Assembly (NCBI RefSeq): GCF_014524565.1 | Contig: NZ_CP060139.1 | Span: 3,293,501 to 3,357,500, forward strand | DNA from: Croceimicrobium hydrocarbonivorans | GTDB lineage: Bacteria; Bacteroidota; Bacteroidia; Flavobacteriales; Schleiferiaceae | Length of the DNA stretch: 64,000 nt | Reading direction: 5' to 3' | Shown here: piece by piece, positions 25,172-34,183 of the stretch | How positions within the stretch are numbered: the stretch's first letter is position 1 | Layout: each line of letters begins with the position of its first letter | Notes under the pieces: model-generated | Told to the model about the DNA's origin: nothing | The model's input: the letters and a program-made list of their open reading frames with translations, nothing else | The model's database searches: none | Program-made: the position numbers and the translations under genes

Positions 25172-25684
25172 ATGAATCGAGAAATAAAAATTTGCGATGA
25201 ATGTGAAAGCGAGTATTTCGCAAACGCTTCAGAGATGATGAAACTCTGTCCTGATTGCTCTCATTACTTATACGGCTATAAAAATTGTGATCATGAGTTT
25301 TTAAATGGACGATGCTCCAAATGTTATTGGAATGGACGGAGTTCTGATTATGTGAATGGCTTAAAGTCTATTAAATGGGAACCTATTTCCCTCTCTGAAC
25401 TTCAGGACTTAATCGAGGCAGGTGTTTCTAAACTTTCAGTGGAGGATAGGGAGTTTTGGAAAGCGATAAGTATTAAACCGGCTAAATGGAAGGAATTGCA
25501 ATATGGTGCTGAAGGAAATGGATTTTGGGTTGTGGCCATTAAAGACAGTAATGTGATTTGGTACAATGATATTGAAGAAGGTTTTAATATTTCGACTTTT
25601 ACTCAATATGGGGAAATTGCTAAGTATTATACCGAACAGGATGAACTGCAGTGGTCAATTAGGAAAATAAAAAAAGCACCATAA
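25172..25684 (+). CDS. Hypothetical zinc-ribbon protein
   Basis: A 170-aa protein. The first 55 residues carry several Cys pairs (CDEC, CPDC, then CDHEF and CSKC) and look like one or two zinc ribbons. The remaining 115 residues form an alpha/beta domain with no recognised family (FWKAISIKPAKWKELQYGAE; GFWVVAIKDSNVIWYNDIEE). There is no signal peptide. It is followed by a run of unrelated small secreted-protein genes in the same direction. Function unknown. Confidence 0.65.
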   Translation: MNREIKICDECESEYFANASEMMKLCPDCSHYLYGYKNCDHEFLNGRCSKCYWNGRSSDYVNGLKSIKWEPISLSELQDLIEAGVSKLSVEDREFWKAISIKPAKWKELQYGAEGNGFWVVAIKDSNVIWYNDIEEGFNISTFTQYGEIAKYYTEQDELQWSIRKIKKAP

Positions 25685-25720
25685 CCAGGCCGCAAGTAGG
25701 CACCCAAGATGGATATCACC

Positions 25721-26302
25721 ATGAATAAAATAAGCATAGTACTTTTTCTGATACTCATTAGTATGGGCTGTCAATCTGAAAGCAAAGAAAGTGATGAGGC
25801 TATTAAAAAAGGCCTTGATATAATGGCATTAGGCGAAGAACCTGATTATCGAAAGGCTCAAGAATACTTTGCCGAAGCGGTTCTATTAAACCCTGAAAAC
25901 ATAACCGCCTACCTTTGGAAGGCTGATGCGGAAATTAAGATGGGGAATTTTGATCAGTGCTTTAAAACGGCTCAAATGGCCCTTACTAAGGTAGATAGCA
26001 AGCATGCTCATCGCCCATATTTTCTGTTGTTCGCGGGCTTATCCGCACAAATGCTTGGGGAAAATGGAGATCCTTTTATGGAGGAAGCGGTGGTATATTA
26101 TAACAAAAGGTTGGAGGAAGATATCAGGGACCTTGATGCAATCATGAATAAGGCTTATACTTTATGCTATTTGAGGAGGAAGGAGGAAGCTTTGGTATTT
26201 TTAAATACCCTAAGTGTAAATCAAGAGGACCAAGCTTCAATAAAACAAATAATTGAGAGTATGCAGAATTTTAATGCGGATGAAGTCTTGAAAATCAAAT
26301 AA
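25721..26302 (+). CDS. TPR-like lipoprotein
   Basis: A 193-aa predicted lipoprotein from the ATG at 25721: the signal sequence MNKISIVLFLILISMGC has a good lipobox. An in-frame ATG at 25709 would put four residues before it. The mature part is helical with tetratricopeptide-like repeats: RKAQEYFAEAVLLNPENITA, then AYLWKADAEIKMGNFDQCFK and a later repeat. Such domains mediate protein contacts in the periplasm. It lies 26 bp before the next gene and is probably co-transcribed with it. Confidence 0.78.
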   Translation: MNKISIVLFLILISMGCQSESKESDEAIKKGLDIMALGEEPDYRKAQEYFAEAVLLNPENITAYLWKADAEIKMGNFDQCFKTAQMALTKVDSKHAHRPYFLLFAGLSAQMLGENGDPFMEEAVVYYNKRLEEDIRDLDAIMNKAYTLCYLRRKEEALVFLNTLSVNQEDQASIKQIIESMQNFNADEVLKIK

Positions 26303-26328
26303 CCCCAAATAACCAACAATTTTGTTTC

Positions 26329-27036
26329 ATGAATAAGCTTTACCTACCGATTTTAGTTTTTGCTGGTTTATTGAGTGCAAATGCTCAAAGCATACGCCTA
26401 AAGACAAATTATACAGAGCCCCGGCTTGGACAAAGTATAACAATAACCCTTAAGCTTAATTTTATTGAGGAATATATAAAGGAAACCTTAGCGCCTGAAT
26501 TGGAGTTAAAGGGCAATTCTGCCTTTTCAAATTACGCTCGAGATATTCAAGTAAATGATACGGGTGATTTTCAGGTAGGTCCTTTTTTATTTGAGTTCAA
26601 CGGTAAGGTATATAAAACGGATTCAGTAATTCTACATGTAACTGAGCCATTAGAGAATGTGGAGGGCCTGTGGGTTAGACTAATTGAATATGATTCGACT
26701 CAGATATTAATTGTTGAGCAGCACATTGAAAACGAATGGAAGAAGGATAAGGAGTCTAAAGATCCTTTTTCGATGTCGCTAAGTACTACAGAATTGGAAT
26801 TTGCCGAATTGATTGAAAACCCAATGGAGGGACTGGAGTTCAATTTTAGGCAGTCAAATAGCTATTCCGTTTTGATTGATGAAAAGGATCCATTTGGTGC
26901 TTCGCTTGCCTATTCTCGAAAGATATATCATGTGACCAATTATTCGGGTGAGGAAATACAATTAAGCGAAGACTTCTTTGAAAACCTGCCTAAGAAAATA
27001 GAATTACCGGAAATTATTATAGAAGCTAGTAATTAG
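26329..27036 (+). CDS. Secreted protein, BatD-like N-terminal fold
   Basis: A 235-aa protein with a cleavable signal peptide (MNKLYLPILVFAGLLSANAQ). Residues 20-115 read as an Ig-like sandwich: YTEPRLGQSITITLKLNF, then NDTGDFQVGPFLFEFNGKVY, then SVILHVTEPLE. The spacing recalls the first repeat of BatD/oxygen-tolerance proteins, but the protein lacks their membrane anchor and later repeats. The rest is strand-rich and acidic. Function unknown. Confidence 0.68.
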   Translation: MNKLYLPILVFAGLLSANAQSIRLKTNYTEPRLGQSITITLKLNFIEEYIKETLAPELELKGNSAFSNYARDIQVNDTGDFQVGPFLFEFNGKVYKTDSVILHVTEPLENVEGLWVRLIEYDSTQILIVEQHIENEWKKDKESKDPFSMSLSTTELEFAELIENPMEGLEFNFRQSNSYSVLIDEKDPFGASLAYSRKIYHVTNYSGEEIQLSEDFFENLPKKIELPEIIIEASN

Positions 27037-27131
27037 CATTTAGGTAGAAATATAGCCGTGAATCTAGGGAGAAGCTAATTTATTCCTCCCTAAAGTTTCA
27101 GACCGTTTTCCTTGAAAATTAATGGTTTGAA

Positions 27132-27401
27132 TTATCCGCCCTCCTCAAAAAAGTCATTGTCAATTTCTTTAACCTCGTAAGTCTCTTTGATTTGCACGCC
27201 CACATTGTATTCATACATTAGGTTTACCAATCGAGCTCCATCGATCAGAATAATTGAATGATGCGCTTCCTTCGCCTTTTGAATGGCCTTGGCATCAAAA
27301 GAAGAAGTAGTGATGAAAATACCTTTGCGAGTATCGCCACTCATGGCGCCAATAAAATTGCGGATATCCGTTTCCCGAACATTGGACTGATTAAGGTTCA
27401 T
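27132..27401 (-). pseudogene. Detached 3' end of an Mrr-type endonuclease gene
   Basis: From Val-Arg-Glu-Thr-Asp onward (about 27380 down to 27134) the translation matches the last 80 residues of the intact Mrr protein encoded at 47546-48442 with only three replacements. The DNA differs at roughly 20 of 250 positions, mostly silent. The catalytic Asp and Gln-x-Lys residues lie upstream of the matching part and are missing, so it cannot cut DNA. The first residues (MNLNQS) come from foreign sequence. It has the same orientation as the intact copy 20.4 kb away. Confidence 0.85.
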
Positions 27402-27572
27402 GGCCCCTTCAATTATTCTCAGGCCAGCACTAAGAAGCTTGAATAGCCAAAATTTTCCAGTCGCTTATAGCACACAAAGCTAGAAGCAGCGAATCTGTAT
27501 GCGGGATCCGCCATTCAGGCATTTCATTTTAAGAGCCCCAATTTTATCCAAACTACTAAGACTTATAAGCCA

Positions 27573-27613
27573 AAACCTCCCGTGCTTTTTTAAAAAGTAC
27601 AGGGGGTTTTTTC
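27573..27613 (+). terminator. Long terminator-like hairpin
   Basis: AACCTCCCGTGCTTTTT pairs with AAAAAGTACAGGGGGTT through about 17 bp with one mismatch and two wobbles, followed by a T run on the plus strand. No gene clearly ends here; it directly precedes the 22-bp repeat array. Confidence 0.7.
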
Positions 27614-27616
27614 TTG

Positions 27617-27745
27617 AACATGCTGATGTTCGGGCTCAAACATGCTGATGTTTGGACCCAAGCATGCTGATGTTTTGATTCAATCATGCGGATGTTTGCA
27701 GTCAATCATACGGATAGGTGGATGCAAGTATCCGCAAATTGCATT
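27617..27745. repeat. Six 22-bp repeats with a palindromic core
   Basis: Unit AACATGCTGATGTTCGGGCT with two more bases, repeated with an exact 22-bp period. The XXCATG core recurs with C at 27619, 27641, 27663, 27685 and 27707, and a decayed unit follows at 27729. The best units contain the palindrome AACAT-GCTG-ATGTT; later units drift to CATGCGGATG and CATACGGATA. The period is two DNA turns and not a multiple of three. It lies in a 520-bp gap without genes, 180 bp before the 3' end of the gene at 27924. Confidence 0.85.
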
Positions 27746-27923
27746 TTGGGTGTTCCTTTATAGTTTGTAGTAGCAAGGAAGGGGTAGGGAGCTTGGTTTT
27801 CGATGTCTTTGCCTGTTGCTTTGAATTGCGGAGGTGGAGGTAGAGTCGTTCTGGGACTACCTTGAGCAAAATGATACACTGCTAGAATGTTTCGAATTGG
27901 AAGAAAAGCTGAAATTGTTTTTA

Positions 27924-29402
27924 TTATTTTTTCAGCATGACTTTTGAGATCGGTGCGGTGTCGGTTAGATTGATAACGAAGCAGTAGATTCCAGCAGCTA
28001 AGTCTTCCACTGGTAGAAAAGAAGGACTAGGATTCTTGAACTCTTTGATTAACTGTCCATTTATATTGTAAATAGCAATGCCTTCAAGATTTGAGGGATT
28101 TTCAAGTTTAATAGACACTTGGTTTTCAAAAGGATTCGGAAATATTTCTAGAGTTTCAATTTTCGAAGGGCTTATTTCATCTTTACTAAAGTTAACATAA
28201 CCAATAACAGCAAAGCCTGTTCTGGAAGTTCGGAAAGCCACAGTGGCGGTGGAATCTGGTCTGAGAACAAAGCTAGATTGGCCTCTATTTTGGGCAAGAA
28301 CGCTTCTTGAATCGAAAGCTCTTAAAAGAAATGCCTCGGTAACATAAATCAAATCGCCCGCAGCATTATGAAATTGGAATCTTTTACCGCCTTGTAATTC
28401 AGGTCGACCATTTTGCAGGCCGTCCCTAAGGATATCCGAATCAATCATAAAGGAGCCATCAAAGCCACGTACTAGTCTTACTCTAGGTTTGGTCCAAGTG
28501 CTATCCACACCTTTAGTTGCCGGAATAATAATGTCCTCGCTTATAATAGTGTCCGAATCGAAATTGAACATGCGAATGGAAGCATTCACGGTTGAGTCTC
28601 CTACTTGGTGATCTAGCTTATATGAGGTATATAAAGGTTGCTCAAAGCCACTTTGAAAGCCTATAGACTGGAACCGGGGAAATTCAAAGTCATCTGTTAT
28701 GCAAGCACATGATTTTTCATATTTAGCATGGACCAAATTAATGTCACCATTTGGTTTTGGTACAAAGCCCCTAAAGAATTGAATAGAATCATTTCCAGCG
28801 ATTCTGGAAATTTCAAATACCGAATCTCGTTGACCAAAAGAAGCAATCAAGTTACTCATCGAATCAGCGCTAAAGGTATTTAGAACGGCACCCGTATTTT
28901 TATCTAGAAAAACATAGTCTCCATTAGTGGAGGATTTACAAAAAATGTCGGAGTAGGTGCTTTGGAAGTCACTTACGCAGTCTACCAAGGTCAAGTCCTT
29001 TTTGGACCACAGCACATTTTTCGTTTTTAGATTTACGCATTCTACAATCTCTTTCTGCTCCCATTTGGTATAAAAGGTGTGAATCGCAAGGTGGTCTGAA
29101 GTGAAAAGGAATTGGGCATCAATAGCAAGGTCTTTATTTTCGATCGTGGGTGTTGAGTAGTAATCCAGAAGCTGTCCATCCTTCCCGTGAATCACTACAT
29201 AGTCCCTCCTCGTACTGGCGGCACCATACTCATAAGTCACCATAGCATAATTGGAATCCTGATTGACCTTAAAGCCAGTAAAGCCTATTCGATCAATGAG
29301 GCTTGGGGTATTAGGGATATCGGGAAGAAAAGTAAGCCAGCCCTGGCCAGAAAGCCCAAAGCTGGTGAGTATGAAAATCATTAGTAATGAGACTAATCTC
29401 AT
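27924..29402 (-). CDS. Type IX-secreted protein with type A sorting domain
   Basis: A 492-aa secreted protein. The signal peptide is MRLVSLLMIFILTSFGLSGQ. Residues 20-410 look like a beta-propeller-like or WD-type surface protein without a recognised family (repeated short strands; a CACITDDF pair of Cys). The last 75 residues are a type A T9SS sorting domain: LEIFPNPFENQVSIKLENPS, then IAIYNINGQLIKEF and a final LAAGIYCFVINL...KVMLKK. It is exported by type IX secretion and attached to the cell surface or released. Its ATG overlaps the stop of a second, detached sorting domain. Confidence 0.88.
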   Translation of the reverse strand: MRLVSLLMIFILTSFGLSGQGWLTFLPDIPNTPSLIDRIGFTGFKVNQDSNYAMVTYEYGAASTRRDYVVIHGKDGQLLDYYSTPTIENKDLAIDAQFLFTSDHLAIHTFYTKWEQKEIVECVNLKTKNVLWSKKDLTLVDCVSDFQSTYSDIFCKSSTNGDYVFLDKNTGAVLNTFSADSMSNLIASFGQRDSVFEISRIAGNDSIQFFRGFVPKPNGDINLVHAKYEKSCACITDDFEFPRFQSIGFQSGFEQPLYTSYKLDHQVGDSTVNASIRMFNFDSDTIISEDIIIPATKGVDSTWTKPRVRLVRGFDGSFMIDSDILRDGLQNGRPELQGGKRFQFHNAAGDLIYVTEAFLLRAFDSRSVLAQNRGQSSFVLRPDSTATVAFRTSRTGFAVIGYVNFSKDEISPSKIETLEIFPNPFENQVSIKLENPSNLEGIAIYNINGQLIKEFKNPSPSFLPVEDLAAGIYCFVINLTDTAPISKVMLKK

Positions 29403-29587
29403 GATTTAATTAGCTTAAATGCTTGTTCATCAGCCTTCACGATGTAAGTGCCTAGTGATAAAGACTCAATGTTGATTTCGACTTGATTAGCCTTTGCTTG
29501 CTTTGAATATACAATTCTTCCATTTAAATCAAATACGCTGATATTAGGGTGTTTTCCTTCATTAAAGCGAGTACCAATTTTTAAGGT
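29399..29587 (-). pseudogene. Detached C-terminal T9SS sorting domain
   Basis: The minus-strand frame from 29587 reads ISVFDLNGRIVYSKQAKANQ, then IESLSLGTYIVKADEQAFKL and IKS to a TGA at 29399. This is the last 60 residues of a type A sorting domain with no gene in front: a TAA precedes it in frame, and the upstream open frame is unrelated. Its stop overlaps the start codon of the next T9SS gene by 4 bp. It is the tail of a deleted secreted-protein gene. Confidence 0.75.
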
Positions 29588-29775
29588 TTAATCATCTTTC
29601 CACTTGTGTAGCAGCGCACTTTGAAGTCCGATATCTCGCGACTTAGTTTTTTGTTAGCCTTTTCCAGGAGTTCGTTTTGGGTTTTCATGATGCGCAGCAG
29701 GTCGTTCATGGCGTTTAGATTTTCCAATTGGGTGAATACAATTTGTTCTAAATCGGCTTTGGTGTATCGCTTCAT
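29581..29775 (-). CDS. Small coiled-coil protein
   Basis: A 64-aa frame starting at an ATG at 29775. It is predicted almost wholly helical (KADLEQIVFTQLENLNAMND, then LLRIMKTQNELLEKANKKLS) with one Cys near the end. It could be a short regulatory protein or the N-terminal piece of a larger coiled-coil protein cut off by the same rearrangement that left the sorting-domain remnant. No family recognised. Confidence 0.4.
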   Translation of the reverse strand: MKRYTKADLEQIVFTQLENLNAMNDLLRIMKTQNELLEKANKKLSREISDFKVRCYTSGKMIKP

Positions 29776-29844
29776 GGTTGATAGGTTTAAAGATTTGATA
29801 AATTAGATAGCAGAATGCCTGCAATGTAAATCAAAATTACATAA

Positions 29845-29863
29845 ATGTGATTTTTTGTCACAT
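29845..29863. promoter_or_regulatory. Inverted repeat upstream of the XRE regulator
   Basis: ATGTGA-N7-TCACAT, about 62 bp before the ATG at 29926. It could be an operator for the XRE protein, as control proteins of restriction-modification systems bind symmetric sites in their own promoters. Only short symmetry supports it. Confidence 0.35.
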
Positions 29864-29925
29864 GTATTTCGTGTGTTGAGAAAAAAACCGCATGAATGAA
29901 TTTTTTATACGTCAATATTTGCTTC

Positions 29926-30135
29926 ATGAGCGAAAAAATAAATCGACTAAAAGAAGTTCTGGTTAGGCTGGGGGTCAGTCAGAAAGAGTTAGCGCTAAAG
30001 CTTGATAAAAATGAGCACACAATTTCAAATTGGTGTATAAATAAGTCACAGCCACATCTTAAGGATTTAAGGAAAATCGCAAATCTGCTTAATGTAGATG
30101 TATGTGATTTAATAGAACCCCTTAAGAAAGATTAA
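29926..30135 (+). CDS. XRE-type HTH regulator at the head of the methyltransferase cassette
   Basis: A 69-aa protein from the ATG at 29926; an ATG at 29896 would add ten hydrophobic residues that do not fit the family. The single HTH is LKEVLVRLGVSQKELALKLD followed by KNEHTISNWCINKSQPHLKD. Size and position 220 bp before a C5 methyltransferase gene suggest a control (C) protein that regulates the cassette. A related truncated gene is found at 18633. Confidence 0.88.
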   Translation: MSEKINRLKEVLVRLGVSQKELALKLDKNEHTISNWCINKSQPHLKDLRKIANLLNVDVCDLIEPLKKD

Positions 30136-30352
30136 ACCCCAGCAATTATCTATACGCACTAATAATACCGTTGTTCTAAGGAGTCAAACTTGAGGGTAAA
30201 AGCGATAATTAATAGGACAATAATTAATGATGAAAGTGTACTTTCTCTAGTTAAGGAACCCGGTTATTGCTAACAAAATAGGTGCGAATTTGGAATGATT
30301 CCTGAGGAATGTTAATAAGTATAAAATTGAATATAAGAGGTAACCAAGGATA

Positions 30353-32005
30353 ATGGCAATCCCAGTAATTGACATTTTTGCTGGTCCCGGAGGACTTGCA
30401 GAAGGCTTTTCATCGCTAGATGGTGGAAGGGCTTTCGATATTCGCTTGTCTATAGAAAAGGAGGCGAATGAACACCGGACCTTAGAGTTGAGAAGTTTTG
30501 TAAGACAGTTTGAGCGGAATAAATTACCCGAAGCCTATTACCAAGTAATGCGAGAAGCTGATTTAAATATGCGTGAGCAATTAAAACAGCAACTATACAA
30601 GGATTTTCCAGAACAATATTTGCAAGCGAAAACTGAAGCTTGGCAATGTACCCTTGGTAGCGATGAATTCCCTCCTGAAAAGGTGAATGAAAGAATAACT
30701 AATGCTTTAAATGGAGCAAAGGATTGGATTTTAATTGGAGGGCCTCCTTGTCAAGCTTATTCTTTAGTAGGGCGCTCAAGAAGACAAGAAGGAGAAACAG
30801 GCCTAAACCCTGATGATCACCGTGTTCACCTTTACAAGGAGTATCTCCGAATAATTGCTACGCATCATCCAACTGCTTTTGTGATGGAAAATGTTAAAGG
30901 TTTATTATCGTCGAATTTGGGCGGAGAAAAAATCTTTCCCAAAATTCTGAGTGATTTACGTAAGCCGGGCAGGGTGTTTAGAAAGTTCAATGCTCCGGAG
31001 TATAAAATTTATTCTCTAACCACAAAACCCGAAGCATATGATGAAAATGGTCATCCAGTTTATAAAAATGATTATGACTATCTAATTCAAGCTGAGAATT
31101 TCGGAGTTCCACAAAAACGGCATCGTGTTATACTTTTTGGAGTCCGAGCTGATATTGATGTGCAACCAAATGTATTGAATAGAACAGAGCCAGTTAGTTT
31201 AAAAGATGTTATTGGAGACCTTCCTTCTTTGAGAAGTAGTATCAATCGTTCTTTTGTGAGGGCTGAACAATTGAAAAATGAAGATGGAAGCATTAAAACT
31301 AAACGATATTACCAGAACGAGATCGATTCTAATGAAAGCTGGAAGCAGGTTATTCAAAAATTCCATGCTGAAATAATATCGATGAATGGATTTGCTCATG
31401 ATATAGACTTTAAAAATATTTGGCTTTTAGATGGTGGTACTGGTGATGAATTCGTGCCTTGTATAACTCCAAAAGCAACCAATCCTCTTTTTGATTGGTA
31501 TGTCGATAAACGATTGAAGGGAGCTGCAAACCATCAGTCACGAAGCCATTTGGTACAAGACTTGAAACGCTACCTCTTTGCGGGCTTGTATACTTTAAAA
31601 TATGGAAAATTCCCACGAATGGCCGACTATGCTGCTCATGGCAAGGAGTTATTGCCAGACCATGAGAATGCTGAATCAGGCAAATTTACTGACCGATTCC
31701 GAGTTCAGTTACCTGAGGAACCAGCAACGACCATTACTAGTCATATTTCAAAAGACGGACATTACTTCATCCACTATGATACATCGCAATGTAGAAGTTT
31801 TACAGTTCGGGAAGCTGCTCGAGTGCAGACGTTTCCAGACAATTATCTTTTTTGTGGAAGCCGGACTAGTCAATTTCATCAAGTTGGAAATGCGGTACCT
31901 CCCTTGTTAGCATTTCAGATTGCAGAAGTTGTGAAAGAGTTGTTTAATAATATAGACCAAATTGAGGCTTCAAAGACTAAGAAACTGCAACAGGAATTGA
32001 TATAA
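30353..32005 (+). CDS. DNA (cytosine-5) methyltransferase
   Basis: A 550-aa methyltransferase. Motif I is DIFAGPGGLAEGF (residues 7-19). The catalytic motif IV GGPPCQAYS has its Cys at 133, motif VI is MENVKG (178-183), motif VIII is QKRHRVILFG, and the C-terminal motifs are VREAARVQTFPDNY and QVGNAVPP. An insertion of about 80 residues between motifs I and IV (40-120) and a target-recognition region of about 200 residues make it longer than the basic 330-430 aa. It transfers a methyl group from S-adenosylmethionine to C5 of cytosine; the target site is unknown. The next gene starts 8 bp after its stop. No type II endonuclease is adjacent. Confidence 0.95.
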   Translation: MAIPVIDIFAGPGGLAEGFSSLDGGRAFDIRLSIEKEANEHRTLELRSFVRQFERNKLPEAYYQVMREADLNMREQLKQQLYKDFPEQYLQAKTEAWQCTLGSDEFPPEKVNERITNALNGAKDWILIGGPPCQAYSLVGRSRRQEGETGLNPDDHRVHLYKEYLRIIATHHPTAFVMENVKGLLSSNLGGEKIFPKILSDLRKPGRVFRKFNAPEYKIYSLTTKPEAYDENGHPVYKNDYDYLIQAENFGVPQKRHRVILFGVRADIDVQPNVLNRTEPVSLKDVIGDLPSLRSSINRSFVRAEQLKNEDGSIKTKRYYQNEIDSNESWKQVIQKFHAEIISMNGFAHDIDFKNIWLLDGGTGDEFVPCITPKATNPLFDWYVDKRLKGAANHQSRSHLVQDLKRYLFAGLYTLKYGKFPRMADYAAHGKELLPDHENAESGKFTDRFRVQLPEEPATTITSHISKDGHYFIHYDTSQCRSFTVREAARVQTFPDNYLFCGSRTSQFHQVGNAVPPLLAFQIAEVVKELFNNIDQIEASKTKKLQQELI

Positions 32006-32013
32006 TTTAATTA

Positions 32014-34179
32014 ATGGAAGATTATAAGGAAATAACAAGAATAAGACCTGCAGCAAGGATAATATCGACAATAGGTGAGGACCTAGTCGGAGATTCATAT
32101 GCCGCGATAGTGGAGCTTGTGAAAAACGCATATGATGCGGATGCTAGTTATGTGGAGATTGTTTTTGATTATACGGAAATGGATGGGAATCCAGTCCTCA
32201 AAATCGAAATAAAGGATGATGGGCATGGAATGACGACTGAGGTTGTTTTAAATAAATGGTTGGTTCCTGCAACAAAGGATAAATTAGATAGGCGAACCAG
32301 TCCGAATGGGCGGTTGTTTCAAGGACGGAAAGGAATTGGAAGATATGCGGCTGCAATTTTAGGTCAGGAATTACTGTTAGAGACGGTTGATCAAAATAAT
32401 ACTCAAACACAGGTTTATATAGATTGGCAATTATTTGAAGAGATTGAATTTCTAGAAGATGTTGAGGTCGTTGTTGAACGTAAAAATGTTAACAAATCTC
32501 CTGGAACTGTCCTTCATATTACAGCTACTGGTCACAAACTTGATCAGTGGCGTAAACCTGAATTGGCTTCATTAACTAAAGAATTAAGAAAGTTAAAATC
32601 TCCTTTTGAGTCTCACACAAAGGATAAGTTCAATATTAATTTGGCATTTTTTAATTGCCCGTTTGATGAATATAACGATCAGGTGTTTGAGATTGAGGCA
32701 TTTCCAATAATTAAATTGTTTGACTACAGGATTAGCGGATCAATAGGTAAGAATGGGAAGGTTATATGCACTTATGAGAACCAGTCTGAGCAGAATCTTC
32801 CATCAGAAACTTTAGAGTTTGATATCTCGCTACCTATAGAATTGAACTATCCTGGCCCTGTGGAATTCGACTTTAGGGTATTTGATCGTGATAAAGAGGC
32901 TGTTGAAAATCTAATAAATAAGGGTCTTATTGACCCGATTTCGAAAAATGCCATTGGGAAAACGGAGGCCAAAAGGCTACTTAATGAAGTATATGGCGTT
33001 AACCTTTATCGAGAAGGCTTTAGAGTAAGACCATACGGAAATGGAGGAATTGACTGGTTGGATTTGGATAAAGATCGAATCCAAAACCCATCTGTGAGAG
33101 TTGGGAATAATCAAGTTGTCGGGTTTATCAATGTTAAGCCAGAAGAGTTATCTCATTTAATAGAAAAAAGCGCTCGAGATGGATTCAAAGAAAATACTTA
33201 TTATTTCGGATTAGTACGATTGCTGAAATCTGTTTTAGCAAGATTGGAGGAACGCAGATATATTTATCGACGAAACACAGGTAAAGGGAGGCATGTGAAA
33301 AGTGTAAGGCAGGAACTTAATGAGCTCTTTGATTACACAAGTCTTACAGAACAGATAAAGAAGAAACTCAGCTTCACAAATGCAGAGGATAAAACCATTA
33401 ATGAAGTTGCAGCAATTATCCAGAAAGAGGCTGAAATTAAGACCAAGCTTTTAGAGAATATTCAAAGCACAATTGCCATTTATCAAGGTCAGGCTACTTT
33501 AGGGAAAATTGTAACAGTGCTCTTGCATGAAGGGCGGAAACCTGTAAGTTATTTTAAGCAACAGTCACCAAATCTTGTTAGATGGCTAGAACACTACAAG
33601 GCTAAAAAAGATTGGAATGATAATCTTTTTGATGATATTACAGAAAGACTCCAAACTTTTAGAGATCAGAGTGAACATTTGTCTCAGCTCTTTAAAAGGC
33701 TTGATCCATTAGCTAAACAAAATAAAGGAGAGCGGAGATTTTTTAGTCTTAAAAATGCCATAAATAAGGCAGTTTCAATCTTTGATGCAACTTTGATCGA
33801 ATCTCAAATTGACTTTAGGTTAGAATGCGATGATTCTATTGAAATTAAAGGATGGGAAGAAGATATTATTATTGCAGTCACTAATCTGGTTGAGAATAGT
33901 GTATACTGGCTAAATGAATCAAAAAGTGATGATAAAGCTATATCTATTGTTGTTGAGAATGGAGAAGATATAATTATTCATTATCGTGACAATGGTTCGG
34001 GAATTGATGAAGATAGTATAGAGAGTGGAGCAATCTTTGAGCCTGGGTTTTCAAAAAAATTGCATGGTACAGGTTTAGGTTTGCCAATTGCAGGAGAAGC
34101 AATGGAAAGGTTAGGAGGAAGCATATTGGCTCATTATTCAGATTCAGGGGCATATTTTACGTTAGAATTGAAAAAATAA
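32014..34179 (+). CDS. Fusion of MORC/MutL-like GHKL ATPase and histidine kinase
   Basis: A 721-aa protein with two GHKL ATPase modules. The first (residues 10-130) has the N motif ELVKNAYDADA, the G1 motif KDDGHGM (Asp69) and GRKGIGRYAAA. An S5-like middle follows (about 330-410; YREGFRVRPYGNGGIDWLDL). This is the plan of MORC/MutL-like proteins known from restriction-modification islands. After a helical segment the second module is a histidine kinase core: LLHEGRKP (His505), N box NLVENSVYWLN, G1 RDNGSGI, G2 GTGLGLPIAG. There is no membrane helix. It lies between a methyltransferase and a receiver-domain gene, so it probably senses DNA or infection through the first ATPase and passes phosphate to the receiver. 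Confidence 0.9.
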   Translation: MEDYKEITRIRPAARIISTIGEDLVGDSYAAIVELVKNAYDADASYVEIVFDYTEMDGNPVLKIEIKDDGHGMTTEVVLNKWLVPATKDKLDRRTSPNGRLFQGRKGIGRYAAAILGQELLLETVDQNNTQTQVYIDWQLFEEIEFLEDVEVVVERKNVNKSPGTVLHITATGHKLDQWRKPELASLTKELRKLKSPFESHTKDKFNINLAFFNCPFDEYNDQVFEIEAFPIIKLFDYRISGSIGKNGKVICTYENQSEQNLPSETLEFDISLPIELNYPGPVEFDFRVFDRDKEAVENLINKGLIDPISKNAIGKTEAKRLLNEVYGVNLYREGFRVRPYGNGGIDWLDLDKDRIQNPSVRVGNNQVVGFINVKPEELSHLIEKSARDGFKENTYYFGLVRLLKSVLARLEERRYIYRRNTGKGRHVKSVRQELNELFDYTSLTEQIKKKLSFTNAEDKTINEVAAIIQKEAEIKTKLLENIQSTIAIYQGQATLGKIVTVLLHEGRKPVSYFKQQSPNLVRWLEHYKAKKDWNDNLFDDITERLQTFRDQSEHLSQLFKRLDPLAKQNKGERRFFSLKNAINKAVSIFDATLIESQIDFRLECDDSIEIKGWEEDIIIAVTNLVENSVYWLNESKSDDKAISIVVENGEDIIIHYRDNGSGIDEDSIESGAIFEPGFSKKLHGTGLGLPIAGEAMERLGGSILAHYSDSGAYFTLELKK

Positions 34180-34183
34180 ATAC

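Noticed and set aside
27617-27745. CRISPR array
   Set aside because: The 22-bp units follow each other with no unique spacers of 30 bp or more, the units drift, and no cas genes are present.
30353-32005. Ordinary type II restriction-modification system
   Set aside because: The methyltransferase is clear, but neither neighbour shows a type II endonuclease fold. The following genes are a GHKL kinase and a receiver protein, and the Mrr enzyme is 15 kb away and of the modification-dependent class.
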